64,000 bases of DNA from Cyanobacteriota bacterium (lineage in GTDB: Bacteria > Cyanobacteriota > Cyanobacteriia > PCC-6307 > Cyanobiaceae): positions 1 to 64,000 of the forward strand of contig JAPLIC010000025.1 in assembly GCA_026389315.1 (NCBI GenBank), read 5' to 3'. How positions within the stretch are numbered: position 1 is the first letter of the stretch; each line of letters starts with the position of its first letter. Shown in pieces: positions 29,742 to 39,090 of this stretch. The notes below the pieces were generated by a model. That model was not told the origin of the DNA and searched no databases. It saw nothing but the letters and a program-made list of their open reading frames with translations. The translations under genes and the position numbers were made by a program.

Positions 29742-29815
29742 TCGGGATGACAGGATTCGAACCTGCGGCCCCTTCGTCCCGAACGAAGTGCGCTACCAAG
29801 CTGCGCCACATCCCG
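29742..29815 (-). tRNA. trnP-CGG: tRNA-Pro(CGG)
   Basis: A 74-nt tRNA on the minus strand. The acceptor CGGGATG pairs with CATCCCG plus discriminator A. The anticodon loop TTCGGGA sits on stem CTTCG/CGAAG and gives anticodon CGG. The T arm contains GGTTCGAATCC. CCA is not encoded. It converges on cobJ, 34 nt away. Confidence 0.95.
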
Positions 29816-29974
29816 ATGATCCAACTTTAAGGGATCGAACGATCCCCCCATCGCACAGACGCGAGCTGGTAGGGGCGGATCCCAAGCCGGGCTGCTGGCT
29901 TGCCTAGAGTTGGCACCCCCTCGGGAAAGCCTGGGGGCACCGTTCCGGCGGCTTTTCCCCTCTGCCTCGACTCC

Positions 29975-30856
29975 ATGGCATCGGTCGTTCCCAAACCGCC
30001 CTGGTTACGCGTTAAAGCCCCCCAGCGGCAGCGCATCGGGGCCGTTGCCGATTTGCTGCTCGATCTGCAGCTGAACACGGTTTGCCAGGAGGCCAGTTGT
30101 CCCAATATCGGTGAATGTTTTGCCGGCGGCACGGCCACGTTCTTGATCATGGGCCCTGGCTGCACCCGGGCCTGCCCCTATTGCGACATCGACTTTGACA
30201 AGAGCGTGCGAGCCCTCGACCCCAGTGAACCGGAGCGGCTGGGGGAAGCGGTGGCCCGGTTAGGTCTGCGCCATGTTGTGATCACATCGGTCAATCGCGA
30301 TGATTTGGTCGATGGGGGTGCCGGCCATTTCGTCGCCTGCGTCAACGCTGTGCGGCAGCGCTCTAACGAGACAACGATTGAGTTGCTGATTCCAGATTTC
30401 TGCGGTAACTGGGATGCCTTGGAGGCCGTGATGGAAGCCGCGCCTGAGGTCCTCAATCACAACATCGAAACGGTGCCGAGCCTGTATCGAAAGGCCAGGC
30501 CGCAAGCAAGTTACAGCCGTTCGCTTGAACTCCTGCAGAGGGTGCACCAGGGATGGCCCCGTACCTATACGAAGTCAGGTCTGATGGTGGGACTGGGGGA
30601 GACCGACGCCCAGGTTATGGAGGTGCTTGCTGACCTGCGACGTCATTGGGTCGATATCGTGACAATCGGCCAATATCTCTCGCCAGGACCCAAGCATTTG
30701 CCGGTTGAGCGGTTCGTAAGCCCTGAACAATTTGATGCCTATCGGCACCACGGTGAGCATGGGCTTGGCTTCTTGCAAGTGGTCAGCAGCCCATTGACCC
30801 GCAGCAGCTATCACGCCGGTGAGGTTCAAGGTCTCATGCGCCAAAATCCTCGCTAA
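29975..30856 (+). CDS. lipA: Lipoyl synthase
   Basis: LipA inserts two sulfurs into protein-bound octanoyl groups. The auxiliary cluster motif [12 protein letters not shown] and the radical-SAM motif [10 protein letters not shown] are both intact. The ATG at 29975 gives [20 protein letters not shown], a normal start, and 293 residues; in-frame codons from 29900 are not needed. The stop lies within a bidirectional terminator shared with the convergent glutamate synthase. Confidence 0.96.
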   Translation: MASVVPKPPWLRVKAPQRQRIGAVADLLLDLQLNTVCQEASCPNIGECFAGGTATFLIMGPGCTRACPYCDIDFDKSVRALDPSEPERLGEAVARLGLRHVVITSVNRDDLVDGGAGHFVACVNAVRQRSNETTIELLIPDFCGNWDALEAVMEAAPEVLNHNIETVPSLYRKARPQASYSRSLELLQRVHQGWPRTYTKSGLMVGLGETDAQVMEVLADLRRHWVDIVTIGQYLSPGPKHLPVERFVSPEQFDAYRHHGEHGLGFLQVVSSPLTRSSYHAGEVQGLMRQNPR

Positions 30857-30883
30857 CCCGGAAGCCCAGCGAGGCAATTTTGG
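30841..30883. terminator. Bidirectional terminator between lipA and glutamate synthase
   Basis: CCAAAATCCTCGCT and AGCGAGG-CA-ATTTTGG form a long stem with a 2-nt bulge and a 13-nt loop. A-rich and T-rich ends on the two sides make it usable in both directions. It overlaps the lipA stop codon. Confidence 0.65.
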
Positions 30884-30907
30884 GGCTGGAGGGGGCAGAG
30901 GGAGGCA

Positions 30908-33900
30908 TTAAACCGCCACGGGCTCAAGGGTGGCTAAACCGACCAGGGCTTTCTCACTGGGGGGCACGATCACTTTGAAACGGCTTTTCCAATTGGCCCA
31001 GTCGGCAAGGATGGTCGCAGCCCTAGCGCTGCCCGTGTGGGCCAGATGGGCTTCAAGCAGGGGTTTGAGCAGGTCCTCCTGTTCAGGGGTGCTGAGGGGC
31101 TGGAGACTCACCGTGCCTGGATTGAGGCGTTGCTGGACACCGTCGGCTTCATCCAGCAGGAAAGCGACACCGCCTGTCATGCCAGCGGCGACATTGCGGC
31201 CGGTGGTGCCCAACACAACGACAACCCCTCCGGTCATGTATTCGCAGCAGTGGTCCCCGGCCCCCTCAACCACCGTGCGAGCGCCACTGTTACGTACCGC
31301 AAACCGCTCACCGGCGCGGCCGAGGGCATAAAGCTCGCCACCGGTGGCACCGTAAAGGCAGGTATTGCCGAGGATGACTTTCTCGCCTGGATGGATGCAG
31401 GCGGAGGGGGGGATCACCGTGATCCGACCTCCGTTGATTCCCTTGCCGACATAGTCGTTGGCTTCGCCGATGAGACGAAGGTTCAGGCCCTTCAACAGGA
31501 AGGCCCCAAAGCTTTGGCCAGCAGCACCCTCAAACTGAAGATTGATCTCACCACCAAAGCCTGTATTGCCGTATCGCTCGGCAATTTCGCCGGCCAGCCT
31601 GGCTCCCACGCTGCGGTCGGTGTTGAGGATTCTCAGACTTCGCTCCAGTTGCCCGTGGCCCTCTATGGCCTCGGTGACAGCGGGATCGGCCAGAAGTTGA
31701 TCTTCGAGGATCACCCCATTGCCGTGGGCTTCGGCATCGTGTTTCAGCCAGGAACGATCCTTGGCCTGGGGGATTGGGGTAAGCAGGCAGCTGAGGTCGA
31801 CCCGGCTGGTTTTGGTGAGCTTGACTGACCTGGGACGCAACAGTTCGGTGCGGCCAATTAAATCTTCGAGACGGGCGACTCCGAGCACGCTGAGAAGTTG
31901 GCGTACCTCCTGGGCGACAAAAAGGAAGAAATTAACGACATGATCGGGCAAGCCTGTGAACCGCTTGCGCAGAGATTCTTTCTGCGTGGCTATGCCAACT
32001 GGACAATTATTGGTGTGGCAAACCCTGGCCATGATGCAGCCCTCGGCAATCATGGCCACTGAGCCGAAACCGTATTCTTCGGCGCCAAGCAGGGCTGCCA
32101 TCAACACATCCCAACCGGTTTTGAGACCACCATCGGCCCGCAGCAGCACCCGATCTCGAAGTCCGTTGACCAGCAAACTGCGGTGGACCTCGCTTAGCCC
32201 CAGCTCCCAGGGACTGCCGGCATGTTTGATCGAGCTCAGGGGTGAGGCCCCTGTGCCACCATCGTGGCCGGAGATTTGGATGACATCGGCATTGGCTTTG
32301 GCAACGCCGGCGGCAATCGTGCCGATGCCGATTTCGGCAACCAGTTTCACCGAAACCTTCGCTTTGGGGTGCACCTGGTGCAGGTCATGGATCAGCTGGG
32401 CTAAATCTTCGATCGAATAAATGTCGTGGTGGGGAGGAGGCGATATCAGGGGCACCCCAGGCTTGCTATTGCGCAGCCAGGCGATGTAAGCATCCACCTT
32501 GGGTCCCGGTAATTGGCCCCCTTCCCCCGGTTTGGCCCCCTGGGCGACCTTGATCTCCAGCTGCTTGCCACTGCGGAGATAGGCCGGGGTGACACCGAAA
32601 CGACCGGAGGCAATTTGCTTGATGGCTGAGCAGGCGCTGTCGCCATTGCGCAGGCCAGCGATGCTGGGCAGGGTCGCCGAGCGGCCGTCGGCATCGACAT
32701 CGTGGAGAGGGTGGTAACGGGCAGGATCTTCGCCCCCTTCGCCGCTGTTGCTCTTGCCGCCGATGCGGTTCATGGCGACAGCCAGCACCTCGTGTGCCTC
32801 CCGGGAAAGGGCACCGAGGCTCATGCCGCCGGTGCAAAAACGGGAGCAGATGCTTTCGACACTCTCCACCTCGTTCAGGGGCAATGGAGTTGGAGCGGGA
32901 GTGAGTTCCAGCAGATCCCGCAGGGCCGTGACCGGTCGATGTTCAAGGAGTTGGCGGTAGGTGTTGAAGTGGTCGTAACCAGGACCCGCAGCCACGGCGG
33001 CATGCAGGGCCTTGGCCATTTCGGGGCTGTTCAGGTGGAATTCACCACCGCTGCGGTACTGCACAAAACCCATGAACTCCAGCTTGGTGCGGTTGAGTTC
33101 GGGATAGGCCTTGGTATGGAAGGCGATGGTTTCGCTGGCGAGTTCTTCCAGGCTGAGACCAGCCACCCGGCTGGTGGTGCCGGTGAAGGCCAGATCAATC
33201 AGATCGGCACCGATACCGATCGCCTCGAAAATTTGGGCCCCATGATAACTAGCCAGCATCGAAATGCCGATTTTGGAGAGAATTTTGCGCAAACCATCTT
33301 CGAGGGCCTGGCGCACGTTTTGTTGAACCTTGATGGGTGTCAGGGCAGGTAACTTGCCCCTTTCGATCAGGGATTGGGTCTTGGGATGGGCCAGCCAGTG
33401 ACGGCTGGTTTCCCAGGCCATCCAGGGGCAAACCGCACTGGCGCCATAGCCGATCAGACAGGCCAGATGGTGGGTGGTCCAGCACTGTCCAGTTTCGATC
33501 ACAATGGAGGCCTGCAGGCGCAGGCCAAGTCTCAAGAGGTGGTGATGGACCGCCCCGATGGCCAAAAGGGGTGGTATGGCCATGGAGGCAGCGCTGATGC
33601 CACCGCTGCAGCGATCGGAGAGGAGCAGGATCTGGCTGTCGGTGCGAACGGCCGCCTCCGCCTCAAAGCAAAGACGTCTCAAGGCTGCTTCCAGGCCCGA
33701 AGGACCCTCCTCAACCGCCAGCAGGGTCGAGAGAGACGTCAGGCGCAGTCCCTTGGAGCCGAGGCTCTGCAATTCGGATTCGTTGAGGACGGGGCTGGCC
33801 AGATGCAAGACGGCGGCTCCGGCGGCGTTCGGTCGCAAGGCGGATCCGCGCCGACCCAGATGCATCTCCAGACCCATGACCAGTTTTTCGCGCAACGAGT

Positions 33901-35521
33901 CAATCGGAGGGTTGGTGACCTGGGCGAAGCGTTGTTTGAAGTAGTCGTAGAGGAGATGGGGTTTGCTGGAAAGAATCGCCAGGGGGATGTCATCCCCCAT
34001 GCAATAGGTGGGTTCTTTGCCGGCGCCGGCCATGTCATCCATCACCAGTTCCAAATCTTCAGCAGTGAAACCAAAGGCGGTCTGCTGTTGAAGAAGCTCT
34101 AGATCGCTGAGGATGGTTTGTTCTTGCCAGACTCCAGCCGCTAACTCGCGGCGATGTTCCAACAACCAACTGCTGTAGGGATGGCGAGAAGCCGCTTCTT
34201 CCTTGACATCCCAGTTGCGCAAGATGCGATGGTGGATCAGATCCACCGCCAGCATCTGTCCAGGACCCAATCGTCCTTTCTCGAGAATTCGATTTTCTTC
34301 AAGTTCAACGACTCCGGTTTCTGAACCCATCACCACATAGCCATCACTAGTGATGCAATAGCGAGCCGGCCTTAGACCATTGCGATCGAGAGTGGCTCCT
34401 ACCGTTTTGCCATCGCTGAAGACCAGTAGGGCAGGGCCATCCCAGGGCTCCTGCAGGCAGGCATTGTATTCATAAAAGGCCTTGATCTCGGGTCGATCTT
34501 CGAGTTCAGGTTGATCGCGGAACGCTTCTGGAACAAGCGTAAGCAGGCTATCGGTGATAGGCCTACCACTACGCACCATGAGCTCAAGGGTCGCATCAAG
34601 GTTGGCCGAATCGCTGAAGTCTGGATTAACCAATGGTCTTAGATCACTGGCAGCTTCACCCCATACAGCTTCGAGATTGGCTTCGGCCGCACTGGCCCAA
34701 TTGATGTTGCCGAGCAACGTATTGATTTCGCCGTTGTGGCCCAGCAATCGCATGGGTTGGGCCAGGGGCCAACGGGGCAGGGTGTTGGTACTGAAACGCC
34801 TGTGGTAGATGGCAAAATCAACGGCAAAGCGCCCATCCCGCAAGTCGGCGTAAAAGAGGTCGAGGACCGCCGAGCGGACCATCCCCTTGTAGACGACGGT
34901 ACGGGAACTGATCGAGGCGAAATAGAGATCGGCACTCTCGTCACCGAGCTGTTCCCGGGTCCGGTCCACGGCCCGGCGTCGCAGTCGGAAGAGCAGGGCT
35001 TCGACCGCGTCAACTTCTTCGCTGACCTCAGGATTGGCCTGGGGTTCGAGCAGCAACCATTGCTCAATGCAGGGCGCCGACTGGCGGGCCATGGGGCCCA
35101 GCACGGAGGGATCGACCGGCACCGGCCGCCAGCCCAGGCTCACGAGGCCCAGTCTGATCGCTTCCTGTTCGCAAAGCTGGCGGACCGTTTCGCGCTGGGC
35201 AGGATCTTGGGGAAGAAAGACCATCCCGAGACCCCTGACACCCCGGTTCAGGCCTGTGGCGGCCGGCCAGACGGCCTCAAGCAGGCCCCAGGGAATGGCG
35301 CTGAGGATACCCGCGCCATCGCCGGAATCACCGTCACCCCCACAACCGCCTCGATGTTCCATGCATTTGAGACCCTGCAGGGCCTGTTGCAACACCCAGT
35401 TGCTGGGTACCCCTTGGAGATGGGCCAGGAAACCCACCCCGCAGGCATCCTTCTCGCCGGCCACCGCCTCCGGGGCAGCACTGTCGCGATGGGGCCAGAC
35501 GGGGGGGATGCGAAGGGACAT
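30908..35521 (-). CDS. gltB: Glutamate synthase, ferredoxin-dependent type, large chain
   Basis: This enzyme makes glutamate from glutamine and 2-oxoglutarate and is the core of ammonium assimilation. The ATG at 35521 gives MSLRIPPVWPHRDSAAPEAV and 1537 residues; codons further upstream overlap the divergent gene. Cys27 in DACGVGFLAHLQG is the expected N-terminal nucleophile after propeptide removal. The 3Fe-4S cysteines are in CIMARVCHTNNCPVGIATQ. The C-terminal beta-helix includes GGVVVVLGTTGRNVAAGMTG. No small NADPH subunit is nearby, which favours the ferredoxin form (also called glsF). Confidence 0.94.
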   Translation of the reverse strand: MSLRIPPVWPHRDSAAPEAVAGEKDACGVGFLAHLQGVPSNWVLQQALQGLKCMEHRGGCGGDGDSGDGAGILSAIPWGLLEAVWPAATGLNRGVRGLGMVFLPQDPAQRETVRQLCEQEAIRLGLVSLGWRPVPVDPSVLGPMARQSAPCIEQWLLLEPQANPEVSEEVDAVEALLFRLRRRAVDRTREQLGDESADLYFASISSRTVVYKGMVRSAVLDLFYADLRDGRFAVDFAIYHRRFSTNTLPRWPLAQPMRLLGHNGEINTLLGNINWASAAEANLEAVWGEAASDLRPLVNPDFSDSANLDATLELMVRSGRPITDSLLTLVPEAFRDQPELEDRPEIKAFYEYNACLQEPWDGPALLVFSDGKTVGATLDRNGLRPARYCITSDGYVVMGSETGVVELEENRILEKGRLGPGQMLAVDLIHHRILRNWDVKEEAASRHPYSSWLLEHRRELAAGVWQEQTILSDLELLQQQTAFGFTAEDLELVMDDMAGAGKEPTYCMGDDIPLAILSSKPHLLYDYFKQRFAQVTNPPIDSLREKLVMGLEMHLGRRGSALRPNAAGAAVLHLASPVLNESELQSLGSKGLRLTSLSTLLAVEEGPSGLEAALRRLCFEAEAAVRTDSQILLLSDRCSGGISAASMAIPPLLAIGAVHHHLLRLGLRLQASIVIETGQCWTTHHLACLIGYGASAVCPWMAWETSRHWLAHPKTQSLIERGKLPALTPIKVQQNVRQALEDGLRKILSKIGISMLASYHGAQIFEAIGIGADLIDLAFTGTTSRVAGLSLEELASETIAFHTKAYPELNRTKLEFMGFVQYRSGGEFHLNSPEMAKALHAAVAAGPGYDHFNTYRQLLEHRPVTALRDLLELTPAPTPLPLNEVESVESICSRFCTGGMSLGALSREAHEVLAVAMNRIGGKSNSGEGGEDPARYHPLHDVDADGRSATLPSIAGLRNGDSACSAIKQIASGRFGVTPAYLRSGKQLEIKVAQGAKPGEGGQLPGPKVDAYIAWLRNSKPGVPLISPPPHHDIYSIEDLAQLIHDLHQVHPKAKVSVKLVAEIGIGTIAAGVAKANADVIQISGHDGGTGASPLSSIKHAGSPWELGLSEVHRSLLVNGLRDRVLLRADGGLKTGWDVLMAALLGAEEYGFGSVAMIAEGCIMARVCHTNNCPVGIATQKESLRKRFTGLPDHVVNFFLFVAQEVRQLLSVLGVARLEDLIGRTELLRPRSVKLTKTSRVDLSCLLTPIPQAKDRSWLKHDAEAHGNGVILEDQLLADPAVTEAIEGHGQLERSLRILNTDRSVGARLAGEIAERYGNTGFGGEINLQFEGAAGQSFGAFLLKGLNLRLIGEANDYVGKGINGGRITVIPPSACIHPGEKVILGNTCLYGATGGELYALGRAGERFAVRNSGARTVVEGAGDHCCEYMTGGVVVVLGTTGRNVAAGMTGGVAFLLDEADGVQQRLNPGTVSLQPLSTPEQEDLLKPLLEAHLAHTGSARAATILADWANWKSRFKVIVPPSEKALVGLATLEPVAV

Positions 35522-35720
35522 GGCCGGGGGGACAGGCGGCGGATTCTGGGCCCGACAGGGTCGGGGTGGCCTCGCTTTAAGGGAGGCGGCGATTTTTTCA
35601 GCTGGGAGTACGAACCCCCCTCTGAGCAGAGTGGGGATCCTAGGGATCCGTTCTCCCGCCCACTGATCAGGGCTAACTTTCTGGCCATCGCCCTGGATGC
35701 GGTTAGGGGAGGATCGGTCG

Positions 35721-37583
35721 ATGGCAGTACGCACCTGGCGGTTTGGCGCAGCCGTGGTCCTGGTGGGCGGTCTCCTGCCTGTGCAGGCGGCCCCTCCCCC
35801 GTTGCCGCCGCTCCCGACGGCGCTCCCTGAGGGGCGTGCCCTGACCATGCCTGCGGCGCCGGGCGGCCTGGATCGGCGCCGGGCGGTTGCAGGTGAACGC
35901 AGGGGTGACCAGATCCTGATCAACGGCAGGCCGCTGCGGGTCGCCTGGATCTGGCGCCCTGGGGTCGAAGGGGGGGGGGCCCAGATCTGGTTACCCCTTG
36001 ACGTTCTTCAGAGTCAGCTCGGTTTTACCAGCCATGGTCGCCCCGATGGTGGTCTCGACCTGCAGTGGTTCGGCCCAACCTTGCCAGTGCCAAGGCAGGC
36101 CCAGCTTTCCTTGGCGGATGAGGTGGGGGTCGACGCGGCCCCGTTCCTGGAGGCAGCCGGGGTTCGCGTGACGCTCGCTGGGCCCCAGTTGCAGCTGGCT
36201 CTCCAAGGGGCAAGGTTGTTGCGGGTGCGTCGCAGTTCGGCCCCACCAGGCAGCAATCGTTTTGTTCTGGACCTGAGTGGACCCTTGGTGGTTCGCCAGG
36301 GAGAAGCCAGCCTGCAGATCGGTCTGCAGCCGGGTCTTGGGGCTGAAGAACGCTTGCTGGCCAGCGGCCTTGGGGCCCAGGCGATTGGCGATGGTCTGCT
36401 GCTGGCCGGCCCTGGCGGCCGCTCGCTGCGGCAGGTCTTCAGCCTTGGGGCCCCCGCCCGCCTGGTGATCGACTGGGCAGAGGGCCCGGCTGGGGCGGTT
36501 GCCCCCGGGGAGGTTGGCGTCGATGGGGCGTCCCCGGGCGGTTTGGATCGACGCCTGCAGTCCCTGCTGGGGAGCCAACTGCAATGGGATCGGCAGGTGC
36601 GGGTGCTGGCTGGGCGCCGCGTGCGAGTCAATGCCGTCCGCCTCGATCCCCGTTTCAGTCCGGTTGGCTTGCGACCCCTCAGCCGAGGAGGTGGGATGGA
36701 GGGGCTCAGCCTGCTGCCCCAGTTGGCCCGTCGTTACGACGCTGTTGTGGCCATCAACGGAGGCTTCTTCAATCGGGTGCGTCGCTTACCCCTCGGCGCC
36801 ATCAAAGATCAGGGGCGTTGGCTTTCAGGGCCGATCCTGAATCGCGGCGTGGTGGCTTGGGATCCCCGCCGGCTACCTCGTTTCGGCAGGTTGCAATTGG
36901 AGGAATGGGTGGGCGATCCCAGGGGGCCATCGGTGGCGCTGCAAACCCTCAACAGTGGCTATGTCCAGCGGGGGCTTTCCCGCTACACGGCCGATTGGGG
37001 GCCGGTCTATCGCCCCCTCAGCGGCCATGAATCGGCGGTGTTGATTCGTCAGGGCCTTGTGGTTCAACGATTGGAACCGGCGACCTTGCTCAATGGCGTG
37101 CAACTGGGCCCGCTCGACACCCTCCTGGTCGCCAGGGACAGGCCCTTGCCCTGGAGAAAGGGCGATCGATTGACGATCAACAGCCGGCCGAATTCCGACT
37201 TGGGCTTGGCCGCCAATGTGATTGGAGGGGGCCCTTTGCTGCTGCAGCAAGGACAGCTGGTGCTGAATGGGCAAGCCGAGGGCTTTGGTGCCGCCTTCCT
37301 CTCCCAGGGGGCGCCGCGCACGGTGATCGGCAGTGATGGCCGCCTGCTTTGGCTGGTGACTTTGGAAGGGGTCGATGACAGTGGCCCCACTCTGGGAGAG
37401 GCGGCACGGCTGCTGCAGGCCATGGGACTCCAGGAGGCCCTCAACCTTGATGGGGGAAGCTCTACCGGGCTGGTGATGGGTGGCACCCAGACCGTGCGGG
37501 GGCGGGGGGTGACGGCGGCTGTCCATAACGGTCTTGGATTGGTGCCATTGGAGCCGGATCGTTCCCCGCCGGATGGCTCTTGA
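35721..37583 (+). CDS. Secreted phosphodiester glycosidase (NAGPA/DUF2233) family protein
   Basis: The 620-residue product starts at ATG 35721 after the ribosome binding site GGGGAGGA. A signal peptide covers about residues 1-25 (FGAAVVLVGGLLPVQAAPP). The middle (residues 60-250) contains a segment like a copper-amine-oxidase N-terminal or AMIN-type domain. The C-terminal third is the NAGPA-like domain, with VAINGGFFNRVRRLPLGAIK near residue 345 and the closing NLDGGSSTGLVMGG motif near 580. The family includes exopolysaccharide-linked phosphodiester glycosidases; the substrate here is unknown. Confidence 0.8.
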   Translation: MAVRTWRFGAAVVLVGGLLPVQAAPPPLPPLPTALPEGRALTMPAAPGGLDRRRAVAGERRGDQILINGRPLRVAWIWRPGVEGGGAQIWLPLDVLQSQLGFTSHGRPDGGLDLQWFGPTLPVPRQAQLSLADEVGVDAAPFLEAAGVRVTLAGPQLQLALQGARLLRVRRSSAPPGSNRFVLDLSGPLVVRQGEASLQIGLQPGLGAEERLLASGLGAQAIGDGLLLAGPGGRSLRQVFSLGAPARLVIDWAEGPAGAVAPGEVGVDGASPGGLDRRLQSLLGSQLQWDRQVRVLAGRRVRVNAVRLDPRFSPVGLRPLSRGGGMEGLSLLPQLARRYDAVVAINGGFFNRVRRLPLGAIKDQGRWLSGPILNRGVVAWDPRRLPRFGRLQLEEWVGDPRGPSVALQTLNSGYVQRGLSRYTADWGPVYRPLSGHESAVLIRQGLVVQRLEPATLLNGVQLGPLDTLLVARDRPLPWRKGDRLTINSRPNSDLGLAANVIGGGPLLLQQGQLVLNGQAEGFGAAFLSQGAPRTVIGSDGRLLWLVTLEGVDDSGPTLGEAARLLQAMGLQEALNLDGGSSTGLVMGGTQTVRGRGVTAAVHNGLGLVPLEPDRSPPDGS

Positions 37584-37981
37584 GGCTGCGTCCTGCCAGA
37601 TTGGAGTGCCAAAACCAGAACATCGTGCCCCGGGGCCACAGTTTGCGAATCACTGCCGCCGCCGCTGCCGAACTTTGTCGCCAAGCCGCTGTGGCCGGTA
37701 CGCCAGGGTTGATGCATCTCGATCTGCTGGAGGGCCGCTGCGCCACCTGGACCATTCGCTTGCGGCCCGGTCATTTTGCCGGAATTCCCCTGGCCAGGGC
37801 GGATGGCATCACCCTCTATGCCCCACCTGATCAAGTTGCCCTCCTCAATGGCTTGCGGCTCGATTACCGAGGCGATCTCAGTGGCGGTGGCTTTTTGGTG
37901 CGATCTGGAGAGGGAGTGAGCGGCTGCGCCTGTGGGGCTTCCTTTGATCGCACAGGGGTTAGAGGGCCCATGGGGTCGTAG
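37580..37981 (+). CDS. IscA/HesB/SufA-like (A-type carrier) protein, divergent
   Basis: The 133-residue product has the A-type iron-sulfur carrier pattern: RITAAAAAELCRQAA, a first conserved cysteine in EGRCATWTIRL, then DYRGDLSGGGFLVRS and a C-terminal Cys pair in GCACGASF where the family has CGCG-SF. All three ligand cysteines are present, but the loops differ from IscA and SufA. The start is probably the TTG at 37580, overlapping the previous stop (TTGA); no in-frame ATG or GTG gives the whole domain. Confidence 0.65.
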   Translation: MRLRPARLECQNQNIVPRGHSLRITAAAAAELCRQAAVAGTPGLMHLDLLEGRCATWTIRLRPGHFAGIPLARADGITLYAPPDQVALLNGLRLDYRGDLSGGGFLVRSGEGVSGCACGASFDRTGVRGPMGS

Positions 37982-38001
37982 GGTGTCGAATTGTCGAAAA
38001 C

Positions 38002-38017
38002 GGTCGGACGTCCGACC
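38002..38017. promoter_or_regulatory. Perfect 16-bp palindrome upstream of rpsL
   Basis: GGTCGGACGTCCGACC is a perfect 16-bp inverted repeat 30 nt ahead of the rpsL ATG. It could be a protein-binding operator or a leader hairpin for the str operon. It is not followed by a T run. Confidence 0.5.
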
Positions 38018-38047
38018 ACTGTCCTCCGAGCAGCACTACGGCCCTCG

Positions 38048-38422
38048 ATGCCCACGATTCAGCAGCTGATCCGCACCGAACGGCAGCGTCTCACCCGCAA
38101 AACCAAGTCGCCGGCTCTGCGCGCCTGCCCGGAACGCCGTGGCGTCTGCACCCGTGTGTACACCTCAACTCCCAAAAAGCCGAATTCGGCCCTGCGCAAA
38201 GTGGCACGGGTCCGCCTCACCTCAGGGTTTGAGGTGACGGCCTACATCCCAGGCATCGGCCACAACCTGCAGGAGCACTCCGTGGTGCTCATTCGCGGTG
38301 GTCGGGTCAAGGATCTCCCGGGTGTTCGTTATCACATCATCCGCGGCACCCTTGACACCTCTGGTGTCAAGGATCGGCGCCAGTCCCGTTCGAAGTACGG
38401 CGCCAAAACCCCCAAGGCCTGA
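38048..38422 (+). CDS. rpsL: 30S ribosomal protein S12
   Basis: S12 sits in the decoding centre. The 124 residues begin [20 protein letters not shown] and contain the [19 protein letters not shown] segment, with the lysines whose substitution gives streptomycin resistance still wild type. The ATG at 38048 is preferred to upstream in-frame codons that run through the palindrome. Confidence 0.97.
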   Translation: MPTIQQLIRTERQRLTRKTKSPALRACPERRGVCTRVYTSTPKKPNSALRKVARVRLTSGFEVTAYIPGIGHNLQEHSVVLIRGGRVKDLPGVRYHIIRGTLDTSGVKDRRQSRSKYGAKTPKA

Positions 38423-38509
38423 ACTTCATTCACCGGGTGTAAGCAGCGCGGTCCCGCCGCGATTATCAGCAACCGCCCGCTCCATCGCCCGTTTCCCCAA
38501 CCCGCCCCC

Positions 38510-38980
38510 ATGTCCCGCCGCAACGCCGCCGAAAAGCGACCTGTCCTGCCGGATCCACAGTTCAACAGCCGTCTGGCCTCGATGATCGTGGCCAGGCTGA
38601 TGAAGCATGGCAAGAAGTCCACAGCCCAGAGAATTCTCTCGGATGCTTTTTCGCTGATCAACGACCGCACCGGATCCGATCCCCTCGAGTTATTCGAGAC
38701 CGCCGTTCGCAATGCGACCCCCCTCGTGGAGGTCCGGGCCCGTCGGGTCGGTGGCGCCACTTATCAGGTGCCCATGGAAGTCCGACAGGAGCGGGGCACA
38801 GCGATGGCCCTGCGGTGGTTGGTCAATTTCTCCCGTGCTCGCAACGGCCGAAGCATGGCCCAGAAGCTAGCTGGGGAGCTGATGGATGCCGCCAATGAGG
38901 CCGGCAGTGCCGTCCGCAAGCGTGAGGAAACCCACAAGATGGCCGAAGCCAATAAGGCTTTCGCCCATTACCGCTATTGA
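38510..38980 (+). CDS. rpsG: 30S ribosomal protein S7
   Basis: S7 nucleates the 30S head and in Escherichia coli represses the str operon. The 156 residues start [20 protein letters not shown] and include [16 protein letters not shown] and the C-terminal [18 protein letters not shown]. It follows rpsL by 87 nt. Confidence 0.97.
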   Translation: MSRRNAAEKRPVLPDPQFNSRLASMIVARLMKHGKKSTAQRILSDAFSLINDRTGSDPLELFETAVRNATPLVEVRARRVGGATYQVPMEVRQERGTAMALRWLVNFSRARNGRSMAQKLAGELMDAANEAGSAVRKREETHKMAEANKAFAHYRY

Positions 38981-38997
38981 TCATGGAGCCCGAAGAA

Positions 38998-39048
38998 TCC
39001 GGAGCCAGGGCTCTCCGGAATTTGCTCCCTACAGCTGGACTGTAGAAT
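38998..39048 (+). promoter_or_regulatory. Hairpin and candidate promoter ahead of fusA
   Basis: TCCGGAG and CTCCGGA (38998-39019) form a 7-bp stem. It is followed by CTACAG-ctgga-CTGTAG (39029-39045), which overlaps an extended -10-like TGTAGAAT ending at 39048. This may be an internal promoter or attenuation site for fusA-tuf. Confidence 0.35.
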
Positions 39049-39090
39049 AATGCCCGCTTTTTTCACGATCCCACCTCGGAGACGACCCCC

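Noticed and set aside
30930-35830. Several long plus-strand frames inside the glutamate synthase gene
   Set aside because: All lie antisense to a continuous, well-conserved glutamate synthase frame.
35522-35923. N-terminal extension of glutamate synthase to 35923
   Set aside because: It is Arg/Pro/Gly-rich, overlaps the divergent glycosidase gene, and would bury the propeptide and Cys27.
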